Assembly: GCA_023374045.1 (NCBI GenBank)
Contig: CM041780.1
Location: 168,760,085-168,824,084 of the forward strand
DNA: 64,000 nucleotides
Reading direction: 5' to 3'
Origin: Limonium bicolor
Taxonomy: Eukaryota; Streptophyta; Magnoliopsida; Caryophyllales; Plumbaginaceae
The notes under the pieces are model-generated. The model saw nothing but the letters and a program-made list of their open reading frames with translations, was not told the origin of the DNA and ran no database searches. Each line of letters starts with the position of its first letter. The first letter of the stretch is position 1. The position numbers and the translations under genes are program-made. Positions 22,690-33,083 of this stretch are shown here, piece after piece.

Positions 22690-22951
22690 CACCGACTCTA
22701 ATTTTTTAGCCACAAAGTCGACGTAGTCTTCTCCTTATTGAGTTGTCTAAGAACATCGTGTGAAAGACAAAGCTAAATAGTTGTCAAGGCTTTCTGATCA
22801 ATTTCTCTCCCCAATCCTCCACAGTCATGGTAGCAGGTTATGTGCCTAAAGCTGGATGTCAATCATTTTGGCATAGAATGGTTTGCATCTTGATTTTCCA
22901 TAAGCCGAAATTGACAGAACGGTCAAACTTCTCTACATCGTTTGTAGTCAT
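22690..22951 (-). pseudogene. Old copia gag N-terminus remnant
   Basis: The minus strand from the ATG at 22951 reads MTTNDVEKFDRSVNFGLWKI, then MQTILCQND and a stop. In shifted frames WGEKLIRKP, LDNSIRRR-type and LRQLNKEKT-TLWLK words follow. This is the standard copia gag start (KFDGxNFxxWKxxMxxIL, then DWxxxDxxA...LRxLxxEKTAxxLWxKL). It lies right next to a degenerate primer-binding site and LTR end, in the correct order. It ends near the TCC array, so the rest of the element is missing. Confidence 0.7.
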
Positions 22952-22977
22952 CTTTGGTGAACTACCAATGACCAAAA

Positions 22978-22989
22978 GCTATAATACCA
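22978..22989 (-). other. Degenerate primer-binding site of the old copia element
   Basis: The minus strand reads TGGTATTATAGC, two mismatches from TGGTATCAGAGC. It lies 26 bp upstream of the gag ATG on the minus strand, as expected. Confidence 0.55.
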
Positions 22990-23695
22990 CTTGTTTGGTT
23001 ATAGCTGTGGAGGGTGATTTTTCGGTATGAGGGGGGTCTATCTAAATATGGTCTAACTAAGAAGTCTAGATCCTAGAAATTTGTCATTCTGTGGAGGGTG
23101 AAAACCCGTTATTCTGGCATCCCTCAAATACCTACTATATCGTCCGTCTTTCCCAGAAAGCATAAGGGGAGTGCTAGTTAGCACTACACCCGCTCTCAAT
23201 GGGCTCCACGCGGACTTATGCCCTAAGGGCGGAAATTGACTAGAGTCGCCACCTAGTTTGACCTATAATAACTAGGAAGGAAGATCGGGTTCTAGGAACC
23301 GTTGGTTGACTCTAAATTTGTTGCCTATGGATAGGACTTATCTGGTCAGATCAGAGATTCTATTGTGGGTTCGCACTGGGTTACACCCCTTAGAAGTGGC
23401 AACGACCACGACTTCGGATTGGTGCCCGAGAAAACCTCGGTCTCCAATTGTCGGGATTGCCTCCTTTCAAAACCTTTTTAGAGAGATTCATGTAAAAGCC
23501 ACGGATAGGATTAGGATGGGAGGAGGAAAAACGAGTAGATGAGGCGAGCTTTTCTGCCAAACTAGCACCAAGAAGAAGAATTGATGAATTTGAATGAAAG
23601 ATTAGAAGTCTAATTTTGAGAATTGAAAAAGTTTGTGAGAATCAGATAGGACATGAATACCGCCTTAAAGTTGGGAAGGGGTTTTTTGGATTGGA

Positions 23696-24397
23696 ATGGG
23701 TCGCACCCAGTGTGGGTTGCCTACGTACTCAACTCACTGTTGAGATCAGACCTTACGTAGTTCACAAGTGTTTAGGATTTTGGGGTTTTTGAAGAGTTTT
23801 GAGGGATTCGAGCTTTTGAAGAATTTGGAGTTCGAGAAGTTTTGGGTTTCGAATGTTAGTCTGTAAGACACTCGGGTCTATAAGACGTTTGAAACCCTGA
23901 GATGTCGAAGTCTGTGAAACGCTCGAGTCTGTGAGACAATACGGTGTTGTTTGGAGGTGAAATGGCGGAGTGAAAAATGGCATTTTGATTGATGTGGGGT
24001 CGCACCCTGTGTGGATTGCCTACGTACTCAACTCCATGTTGAGATCAGACCTTACGTAGTTCAGGATATTTGGGTTTTGGAAGTTTTGATGTTTGTGGGG
24101 TTTGAAAATATTTTAGGTGTTTGAGATTTAGAAGGGTTCGGAGTTTTGAGAAGTTTCGGTGTGGGATACTAGTCTGTGAGACGCTCGGGTCTGTGAGACG
24201 TTTGAAATCTTGAGATGTCGAAGTCTGTGAGACGCTTGGGTCTGTGAGATGCTATGGTCTGTGAGATATTCGAATCATTAGGATAACAAAGTCTGTGAGA
24301 CGCTCGGGTCTGTGAGACAATACGGGGTTGTTTAGAGGTGAGATAGCTGAGTGAAAAACTGCATTTTGATTGATGTGGGATGTTGTAGTCTGTGAGA
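23696..24397. repeat. ~300-bp direct repeats with GTCTGTGAGACGCTCGG subrepeats
   Basis: GGGTCGCACCC-GTGTGG-TTGCC... occurs at about 23698 and again at about 23998. Both copies continue through the ACGTAGTTCA word into arrays of an 18-base word (GTCTGTGAGACGCTCGGG and variants). The array resumes at 25079-25235 beyond the nested hAT-type element. Confidence 0.8.
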
Positions 24398-24405
24398 CGC
24401 TCGGG

Positions 24406-25078
24406 TAGGGATGGCAATTTCAACACGACCCGTTTGACCAACACGAACCCGACACGAAATTTACGGGTTTGGGTTTTATAATTTGACACGATTAAATAAA
24501 CGGGTCGTGTCCGGGTTGACCCGTTTAATAATCGGGTCGGGTTCGGGTTTAACTAGTGTAACCCGCCAACTCGTTTAACTTTTAAGTTGAAATTATATAT
24601 ATATATCCAAACCCATTACCGATTAAAATTACAGCACCTACTCTCCTCTTTTATCCAACCACACAGCCAAACACCCAAATCGGCACATGATGACATCCCA
24701 ATTCCCATTGATTTTAATTTTTTTACTCAACCCATTGAATTTTAAATTATATTGTTGTAATAGTGCTCTTAATCTTTATGGCAAGGAAAACTAATACGTC
24801 AAAATTCAAACCATATTTGGATTTTGGATTTTGAATTTTGAATTGAGAGAATAGCCGCACGTAAATATGAGATTAGTCGTATTCTACTAGGTTAATCGGG
24901 TTGACACGAAAAACTAATCGTGTTAAACGGGTCGGGTCGGGTTAAAGTATATTCGTGTTCGGGTTGATGTACATGACTCGATTAATTAAATGGGTTGTGT
25001 TCGTGTCGACCTGTTTATTAATTGTGTCGTGTTCGGGTTAAGCTCAACCCGACCCGCCAACCCGTTTTGTCAGCCCTA
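24406..25078. mobile_element. hAT-type non-autonomous element (673 bp) with perfect 8-bp target duplication
   Basis: Terminal inverted repeats are TAGGGATGGCAA at left and TTGTCAGCCCTA at right. CGCTCGGG flanks both ends (24398-24405 and 25079-25086), the 8-bp duplication expected of hAT transposition. The ends are rich in GGGTCGGGTT / AACCCGACCC words; the centre is AT-rich. There is no coding capacity. It interrupts the TCTGTGAGACGCTCGGG array. Confidence 0.85.
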
Positions 25079-25254
25079 CGCTCGGGTCTATGAGACACTT
25101 GAAACCTTGAGATGTCGAAGTCTGTGAGACGCTTGGGTCTGTGAGACGCTCGGGTCTGTGAGACGCTCAGGTCTATGAGAGATTCGAATCATTGGAATGA
25201 CAAAGTCTGTGAGACGCTCGGTCTATGAAACATTTAGAGTCTAGGAGAAGTTTG

Positions 25255-25780
25255 AATGGAATTGAAATTGAATTGAAATTGAAGTCGAATCGGGTTGAAT
25301 GAATATTGATTTGAATTGGAATGAAATGAATTTGGATTTGAATTGAGTTGAATGAATTAGGTTTGAATTGAATTGAGGTTGGGGTTGGAAAAACGGGTCG
25401 GGTCAAAATTTGGGTTGGTCAAAATTAGGTTGGTCAAAGTTCAGGTCAAGGTCAAAGTTGGACCGGGTAAAAGTTGGGTCAAAGTCAAAGTTTGGATTGG
25501 TCAAAGTTAGACCAAGTCAAAGTTCAGGTTGGTCATAATTGGACCGGGTCAAAGTTAGACCAGATTGGGCCGTGGTTGGGCTTTTCTATTTGGGCTAAAG
25601 TTTGTTTTTGGCCTGAAGTGTTGGGCCAGAATGGATATGGGCCATGGAAGAAAATTTGGGCCCAAAATGGATATGGGCCTTGGAAAAGATTCGGGCCAAA
25701 ATGGATGTGGACCTAATTTGAGCTGATTTGAGATTGGGGTGAGTTTGGGCCTTATGTGGGCCTTGGGATTTGATTTGGGT
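25255..25780. repeat. Successive low-complexity arrays (GAATTGAA; GGTCAAAGTT; GGGCC-ATGG)
   Basis: About 150 bp of GAATTGAATTTGAA-like words are followed by about 190 bp of TTGGTCAAAGTTAG / GGACCGGGTCAAAGTT words. About 180 bp of TGGGCC-AAATGGATATGGGCC words come next. All belong to the giant LTR-like unit. Confidence 0.75.
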
Positions 25781-25961
25781 TTTTGGGCTTTTTTTTTGTC
25801 CTATTTGATTTGTGGATAAAAGAATTGGTAGCTAAACCTGGATAAATAGAATGCTACGGTTTATTTGTTAATTAATCTTGATTACGAGTGAGTTAAAGGT
25901 AAAGGAGGATTCCACCCACATAAAACGAATGAGAGACCCGCTAGGCATGGGGTGGTTTCGC

Positions 25962-27270
25962 TAGACCTGGCAATTTGGGTCGCTGGGTCGGGTTGATATC
26001 AACCCTAACCCAACCCATTTAAAATATCATCAACCCATGCCCAACCCAAAAATGGATGGTCAGAAAATCATGACCCTAACCCAACCCGTTTAAAATCCTT
26101 CAACCCTAACCCAACCCACCCAACCCATTTGTTAAGCATACAATAATTTAGACGGATTAGGAGTAGACTTTAATAAAAAAAATCCAAAAACATTCAGTGC
26201 TAACTAATTAGGATGAAACAAAAGGAAGAGAAGTAATCTTGCTTGATCGACCCAACTTTAAACGAATTTCATGTTATACAAAGAATGTAAAAGTACTACA
26301 CCAATTTCCCATGAATAGAATAACACGTACTTTTTCCATAAGTTTATATTTATCAATCTAAACATAAAGCTCTACCACTGTTGGGGAGAAATCCTATCTA
26401 GATATGCACATGATGCTAGTGCCCTTAATAAAGAGGGAACGAAAATGAAAATCTTCATTATGCATTAGAGAATTATACTAAAGACAAATCTTCTAAAGTT
26501 AGAAATAATTTATAAACTGAGAGCTCACAGCCTCAAACTATGACTAATAGTTTTAAAAATAATTACAGCTGTTTAAAATGAGTGCTCCCTGAGAAAAGTA
26601 AAATCACAATCACTTAATCGTTACAACAGTTGAGGAACTTCTATGCAACACGCTATTCGTATTGTTGGCTTCAGAATTCACTAAGAGGTCTATAATCAAG
26701 ATCCTACGCACAAAAAATACATATCACCTACTTTTGTTCACCATTCTAGAAAATCTAAACATACTTATGTTCTCAAGAACAACTATGGCAGTGAGAATAA
26801 GAAAAACAAACCTTGGGCAGAGAAGAAGAGCGACATAGACATGAACAACGACGTAGAGAAGAAAAATGGATGTGAGTCTACAAGACGAGAGTATTTGAGT
26901 TTTCACATTATGTTAAGGTCTGGTTGGGCCCTTTGTTTGATATGCAGCTGGTTAAGCCGTTTGTTTAGTTAAAAGTATGTGATATTATTAAAGGTGGGAT
27001 AGTTCAACTGCACTTGGGCTTAAGGCTAAGGTATAGTTTCATCTGAAAATAATATATATATATAATTGTGAATTAATTACTAACAAATTATTTTTCGGGT
27101 TTCGGGTTGGGTCATGGGTTATGATCTCGACCCTAACCCAACCCACAAAATTAGCTTATTACCCTAACCCAACCCAAAAAATAGATGGGTCAATAATCAA
27201 GACCCTAACCCGCAAAAATATGGGTTGGGTTCGGGTTGGGTTTCGGGTTGGGTCAAAATTGCCGGGTCTA
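25962..27270. mobile_element. hAT-type non-autonomous element (1.3 kb)
   Basis: Terminal inverted repeats are TAGACCTGGCAATTT at left and AAATTGCCGGGTCTA at right, with one mismatch. The flanks GGTTTCGC (25954-25961) and GGTTCGC (27271-27277) match apart from one T, an approximate 8-bp duplication. Both ends carry AACCCAACCC / GGGTTGGGTT strings. No transposase is encoded. A GAATGAGAGACCCG-TAGG host word occurs on both sides (near 25928 and 27398). Confidence 0.8.
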
Positions 27271-29784
27271 GGTTCGCATCCTAAGCCCTCCTAAAATGGC
27301 CTTAAGGGCTTGTTTTTTGAAGTTTTTGTTCTTATATACATATAATGGTGGTTAAGGTATTTTTTGAAGTTATAGGAGATTATTGCCCCACGAAACGAAT
27401 GAGAGACCCGTTAGGTGTGGAGCGATAATACATCCAAAACTATTCTGTCAGTAAAAAGGTTCTACAGGGTAAATAACTAGGGCTTAGATAGAGGTCAGGA
27501 TTAACGAATCAATCAATTGCAGGGTTGCGAGAAGGGCATTGAAGCGAGATAACACGTGTACAATGGAGCATATACAATGGAGCAAAAGCGACGAATGCAT
27601 AACAGAGGCAAAACAGAACCGCTATAAAAATTGAAGATGATATTAAGAAAACGAGAATAGCATAACAAAGCAAGACTTTGCAACTAAATGAGTTGGTTTC
27701 AAGTGAAGACTAGATTAGAATCATGCTTTTTGAATCAGTTTCGAAAATCAATCTATACGCAAAGAGCAAACAACAATGCTAGGAATGTAGATAAGTTGTC
27801 GGTCATGATCAAATAGAACTTTAAGTAACAAGAAACCAACCTACGGGGTGGCCTGCCCCCGGTTCATCATTCAATTGAATATTGGGAAAAGAAGTCCCTG
27901 CCAAATCAGCTCGTAATCCCGTCGTCACAACTATTGTAATCAACAAGATTTCAAACCGAAGAGGACAGTATAGAGCCAGTTGAGTTTGCAAAATTGCGTC
28001 TGTGCACAGATTGACGAGGAGCAGGGCGAATATTCCTTGTTCGCTTGACTCTTTATTCCCAGTTTCGGCTGGAAAATTCCCGTCATGAAAGAGAATAAAG
28101 CATGTGGAGCAGACCTGGCTCTCTATTCCCAGTTTATGTTGCAATTCCCATCGGTGAGGCGAATGAAGTAGGCGCACAGTGTGTATGTTGCCTGCTCACC
28201 AGCTGAGATGCAAGATACCTTAAAGAAGAACATGGGCGCACTCAGTTAGCAGAGGAATATGTAATGAAAAATGTACGAATACAACAGAGAAAGGAAACGA
28301 AGATCCTGCTCATGTCGATTACGAGCAGTATCATCTCTGAGCATGGGGGAAAACTCATCTGCACTGTTCAAATCAATTAACAAGATAGGGTTGAGGATAG
28401 ACGACTGCACAACGACAGATTAATGATAGCTATCAAATAGAATCTCCTGAAACCAAATACATTATACGCAAGAGACAAACATTCAAGCAAGAAGCAAATT
28501 TAGTTCAAGTAAATATTGAGCAACGAGATTTCCAAAACCCTAAAGCAAATACGTCAAGCCTGAAATTCTACCAATGCATATAGTGCTCAGGTTAGGGATA
28601 AACACCGAGAGGGGGTGAGCAAATATCTAACGAAGTTAAAATGAAACGAAATGAAAGCCCTATTCCCGCTAGACAGCAGTTTGATGTGTGCACCATGGTC
28701 GAACATCCAGAGGAGATTAATCCAGGGTGAAATGAAGATGCGCCAGAGACCTGAAATAATAATAAGAAAAGCAAAGGAGGACAAATCCGTCATAGCAGCA
28801 AACAACAGTATAGCTTCTGGTTGATAATTCAGATATTGAGCATTTATATTCTGTCTTATTTAACACCTAAAAAAGTTGTAAAAGCGCTTAAGGCAGTTTG
28901 TGAAATAGCTCACACAACGCATAAATAAACTACCTAGGATGTGACATTATTAGCAGTAAAACAAAAGGCAGTAATGAGCATAATTTCAGAAGCTTAAACT
29001 GCTGAAATAGTTCACTATTAAAGCAGCAAAGATGAGAAGCAATCAGAGCTTGTAATCACACACTATTCTCTGCTCAAGAGCATAACAGAAGTAAGGTTTA
29101 AAAACCGAACAACAACAGATTCTATCACCCTTATATGGTGGCTTTAAATTGATGCAAAAGCTGAAGCAAAAATTGAGCATATTATTCGTAACTGGTAGGC
29201 TGATGGGTTGTTCGCCATTTAAGCAGCAACACTCAGACTAGTACAAGCTTGCAATCTCACTATGTTTTCAGCTCAATAACTGTTCACAAACAAGGTTTAA
29301 GAAGCCAATAAAACCAAGAAGTGAACAAATCGCATGCATCTGTACAAATATACTATTATCAAGACATTCAAAACCTCCTAAACTAGAAACCAAGAATATG
29401 CAAAAGACATAGCAGAATATACACAAACAACATATGCACTCTCATATTAGAAGAAACAAAAGAGGTGAAACTTAAATCAGATTACAGATATAATCGGTAT
29501 TGACACAACAACAAAGAGAAATCCAAGTGAGATTAATACAGATCCCAGTATCCACATCAAAAGGTCAACTAGTGTAGCAGATTGGGCAATGAATGAGGAT
29601 GCTTTCCTTTCGCAACAGGCTGAGGATGCTCTCTGCTAAAGAACCAAAACAGGTGTGGTTAGTAAGAAGTAAAACTCCAGACAGATTTTACCGAGATGGA
29701 GCAGTTTCATGATTTTATTATACAGACGTATGGACACGTGAGGAGGCATACAACCAGAAATGGAGAAAATGACAAAGTATGAGC

Positions 29785-30860
29785 ATGTATACTCCCTGTT
29801 CGACAGCTTGGGATGAACAGAAAGACAAAGCAGAGCATGAATGCTCCTTGTTCCACAACCGGAGTGAAGGGAGCGACAAAACGGAGTACGTATGCTTCTT
29901 GTTTCGCATCTAGAATGAAGAGAATGACGGGAGAGTGCAGAGCTATATGAATCTTGTTCGCCAGCGTTGTGACGAGAATGAAGGAGGGCGACACAGAGCC
30001 TACGTGTTCCTTGTCACCAGTGCGGTTGCAGAATATCTCAGAATGAAAGAGGCACGACTGAAGGAGGTGCCAAGCTTGTATGTTCCTCGTCGCTAGTTGG
30101 TAGCAAAATTACCGGTGGTGAAGAGAGCTAGTTTTTGAGGATGATGAGAGGAGCCCCTGTGCTCTTGTTCACCGGTGGGTTGCAAAACCGTGAGTGCAGA
30201 TGAAGAGGGCATAGAGCACGTACGCTTCTTGCTCGACAGCCAAGCTTGCAATGTCACTGTCATGGAGAAAAAGAAGAACGTGGTGGAGTATGTTTGTTCT
30301 GCTATCGCCGGTGGGTTGCAGAACCAAGAGTAAAGAGGAGAAGAGGTGCAGGGCTAATGTTGTTGTTTCGCCAGTTTGAACGAAGAAAATGAAGGAGATG
30401 CAAGGCAGTGGTATTCGTGAGCTGGGGAGGAGGAAATGACAATGTGGGGCGTTGATGCTCCTTGTTCACACGCGTGAGTGAAGATCTTCAAGGATGTGCA
30501 GAGTATATGTGTTCCTGGTTCATGATTTAAAGAGGAAGAATCAGTAGAGCTTGGATGCCTTTTCCCCAGTTAAAGAGAAATAAGGAGTAGAGTCTATGCG
30601 CTCCTTCTCGTCAGGTTGGGTTGCAAAAACGCCATGAATGAAAGTGATAAATGAAGGAGGTACGAAGCTCGTCTGTTCCTTGTCTCACCATACTGAAGAA
30701 GAAGCAGAACTTGAGTGCTCCTTGCGCGTTGGCGAACAGAGTGAAGATATGGATCCTTTGTTGTATACGGGTGAAGAGAATGAAGAAAGATAGCTTGAAT
30801 GTTCCTTGTATGGAGGTAGGTTGCAAAAATGTGAGTGAAGAGTGAGGGAGACGGCTCTAT
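29785..30860. repeat. Degenerate minisatellite, ~18 units of 50-90 bp
   Basis: A core (GCTCCTTGTTCNCCAG...GGTTGCAAAA...GTGAAGAG-ATGAAG) recurs irregularly near 29793, 29845, 29895, 29951, 30009, 30082, 30160, 30223, 30297, 30360, 30450, 30509, 30600, 30675, 30718, 30756 and 30800. Units vary in length and share mainly the CTTGTTC and GGTTGCA words. The array lies in the last 2 kb of the giant LTR-like unit. Short frames here are by-products. Confidence 0.65.
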
Positions 30861-31920
30861 TGTCTGTCGAAGCGATGGAAGAAGGTGGGAAAATTAAGAG
30901 TATTTTGTGATCCCCAAGTCTGGGTTGGAGGCGGCTGTTGTTGTTCTTGTTCATCAATGTGAGTTTGCAGGGTTTTCGATCATGAAGAAATGAGGAGCAG
31001 AGCCGTTTCTCTATCAGCTCCAGGGAGAAGAGCAAAAAAGTTAGGAAACAAATGATACATCTGTGGGATTTGTGCGGCTATTGTTCCCCTCCTTATTACG
31101 GTTTGTTTGCTGTTCCTTTTATAAGGAAGGGTTAGGGTTTTACTTTGCTTTCTGGGTACAGTCAAACAAATCAAACGGGTTAAACATGTGTAGGGGAAAA
31201 ACAAAAAAAATTCTTTTGCCCCTCTCGATTCGAACACAGGTGCTGTAAACTACTCCTACACACACTACCCAACTACACCATAGCAGAACTTGGTAGATAA
31301 AAGTGCAAAATATTACAAAACTTTAATACAGAGTGGGATGGAAATATTACAATAAAATGGTATAGACAGGATACAAACTAATAAGTGCATGAAGTAATGA
31401 AACAATACTAGTATGATGAACGTGAGAATAAATAAATGCAATAAAATGAAATTGAATTGGATACATGTCAGCAGTAGTGAATGAGATGGGGTAAACAAAG
31501 TAATACATAAAGTACAAAAAATAAAGAAATAGTACTAAAATAATGGAGGTAAAAATACAAGTGGATATAAAGAAAATGAATAGGTATGTACGAGTAGTGG
31601 CAAATAAGATAAAATAAATGAGTAACAAAAATAGCATGAACGAAAATAAAAACAAGTAGGCAAATAAATAAGTGAATGAAATAGAACGGACTAACATTAA
31701 ATAAATCGAAAATAAAATGGCAAAACGAGCAAATAATGGAAAGGGACGGGTTTGGAAATGGATGCTTTGAAAATTGAATTAGGAAAATTGTCATAAAATG
31801 ACAGTTTCATTTTAGCACGCCTGTTGATATGTTTTGAGAAAGAAAGACGACAAGCCCTCTTATCTCATTTCTTATTTCGAATTTTCTTATGGGGTGAGAA
31901 TTTTTAGTGTCTACAATAGC

Positions 31921-32367
31921 GTAGATAAAGGAGTTGGTAAATGTTTAACGATGACTAAAAAAATAAAAATAAAAGCGAAAAAACACACACATATTTTTAC
32001 GTGATTCAGATATGCCCATTCCTCGGTCGGTAAGGAACAATATTCATGATATGTAGGGAGAGAATTACAATTTATAAAAGTCAAATGAGATACTCGAATC
32101 TAGCAAGAGAGATAACTCTCATAAAACCTAACAAGTGTGATTACAAAACTCTCCATAATTGAGGAATTCTCGTAGCTTCTTGTAGAAGAGAAAGATTTTT
32201 GAAGTTTGGATCGATGGATTTTGTCAAGAATGAGTCTCCTTAAAAGTCTTTTTAAACAGTGATGAGTTGTAATAATAATCGCATAAAGTTGTCCATTAAA
32301 TCCACAACAAATGCATATTATAAAGTCTCCACCATTAAAGTGTTTTCTCTCTACTAGCTATATAACA
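31921..32367 (-). mobile_element. Main part of an old copia LTR, split by the 8.9-kb unit
   Basis: Together with 22990-23005 this would make a ~463-bp LTR that on the minus strand runs from TGTTATATAGCTAG to the degenerate primer-binding site. It contains an ACGTGATTCAG / CCTCGGTCGG region resembling the ACGTGGTTCGG...CCACGG block seen in many plant copia LTRs (from memory). The outer boundary at 32367 is inferred from TG only. Confidence 0.5.
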
Positions 32368-32534
32368 TCGCGCATTGTGGAATGGATCAGATGGAGCAGT
32401 TAATCAATCATGTAATCAGTCACACACGCAAGTGAATAAGTAGCAATAACTAGTTGTTAATTATATGCGTGAATCAACCTTTTTTTCTTTATTCTTCCTC
32501 CTCGAAGGATTTGGATAACTAATAAGTATTTCAA

Positions 32535-33083
32535 CTATCCGAAACATTGATCGGTAGGTAACGGGCCAGGGATAAAACCCGTGTCAAAGATCTGAAGTCC
32601 AAACACTACAATAATGGCGAGCAAGGACAGGTACGATAAACCTTCGACAGCACCGAGCAATCCAAACGGTCCATTGGGTAAACCCGACCCGGTTTTAACT
32701 TTCGTGTAGGCAGACCAACCGACAATACCCACCACAGCTAAGTAGCTCACACCTTCGAGCGCCCCGATTGAACCACCGGGGCCTGGCGGGAGGCCGCACC
32801 CAGTAGTCTTTAGGGTGAAGAGGGACCAAGCGATTACAGGGGTCGAGATCAATCCGCCCGCGATAGCAAGTTTTTCCGCCAGGCCATTGCTACCGGGATC
32901 TTGCTCTTCGCCGCGGTCACCACCACTGGTTCGTCTTGCCATAGACGTGATGCGTAAGGGAGAGGATTTGAAGGAGGGTTTGTGGTTTTGGGTTTGTAAG
33001 GGGAAGGTACTGTTGTGCGATACAGAGAAGGGAAGACGGGAAGCGAGGTGTGACAGAGATGGTGATGATAAGTGGAACAGCAT
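32535..33083 (-). CDS. DUF1118/RIQ-like thylakoid membrane protein, plastid-targeted (182 aa)
   Basis: A single intact exon. I chose the ATG at 33083; an in-frame ATG at 33152 would add 23 residues. From 33083 the first ~48 residues are Ser/Arg/His-rich and poor in acids, like a chloroplast transit peptide. Three hydrophobic segments follow at about 72-91, 106-126 and 143-166. The last two lie in an internal duplication (CGLPPGPGGSIGALEGVSYL and SGLPNGPFGLLGAVEGLSYL). The C-terminus reads PGPLPTDQCFG. This layout matches, from memory, Arabidopsis DUF1118 proteins RIQ1/RIQ2, which affect grana stacking, light-harvesting complex organisation and non-photochemical quenching. I cannot say which paralogue. 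The gene reads in the same direction as the ANP32-like gene 1.5 kb upstream of it. Confidence 0.75.
   Translation of the reverse strand: MLFHLSSPSLSHLASRLPFSVSHNSTFPLQTQNHKPSFKSSPLRITSMARRTSGGDRGEEQDPGSNGLAEKLAIAGGLISTPVIAWSLFTLKTTGCGLPPGPGGSIGALEGVSYLAVVGIVGWSAYTKVKTGSGLPNGPFGLLGAVEGLSYLSLLAIIVVFGLQIFDTGFIPGPLPTDQCFG

Larger units (their letters stand above)
23006..31915. mobile_element. 8.9-kb TG...CA unit with 5-bp target duplication; probable solo giant LTR with nested hAT elements
   Basis: The unit starts TGTGGAGGGTG at 23006 and ends TTAGTGTCTACA at 31915. ATAGC occurs directly outside both ends (23001-23005 and 31916-31920). Its early part has words that I recall from Tat/Ogre-like plant gypsy LTRs (GAGTCGCCACC; TTGCCTACGTACTC...GAGATCAGACCTTACGTAGTTC). 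No gag/pol, internal primer-binding site or second terminal repeat was found. It is therefore best read as a solo LTR, or a non-coding large retrotransposon derivative. Removing two nested hAT-type elements leaves about 6.9 kb, very long for an LTR. Most of 27300-29700 shows no gene or clear repeat. Confidence 0.55.

Noticed and set aside
23306..23542. Plus-strand frame of 78 codons in the giant LTR-like unit
   Set aside because: It overlaps known LTR-type words and has no protein similarity.
23696..25235. Regular short repeats considered as a CRISPR array
   Set aside because: Units are directly adjacent or irregular with no unique spacers, and the context is a plant retroelement.
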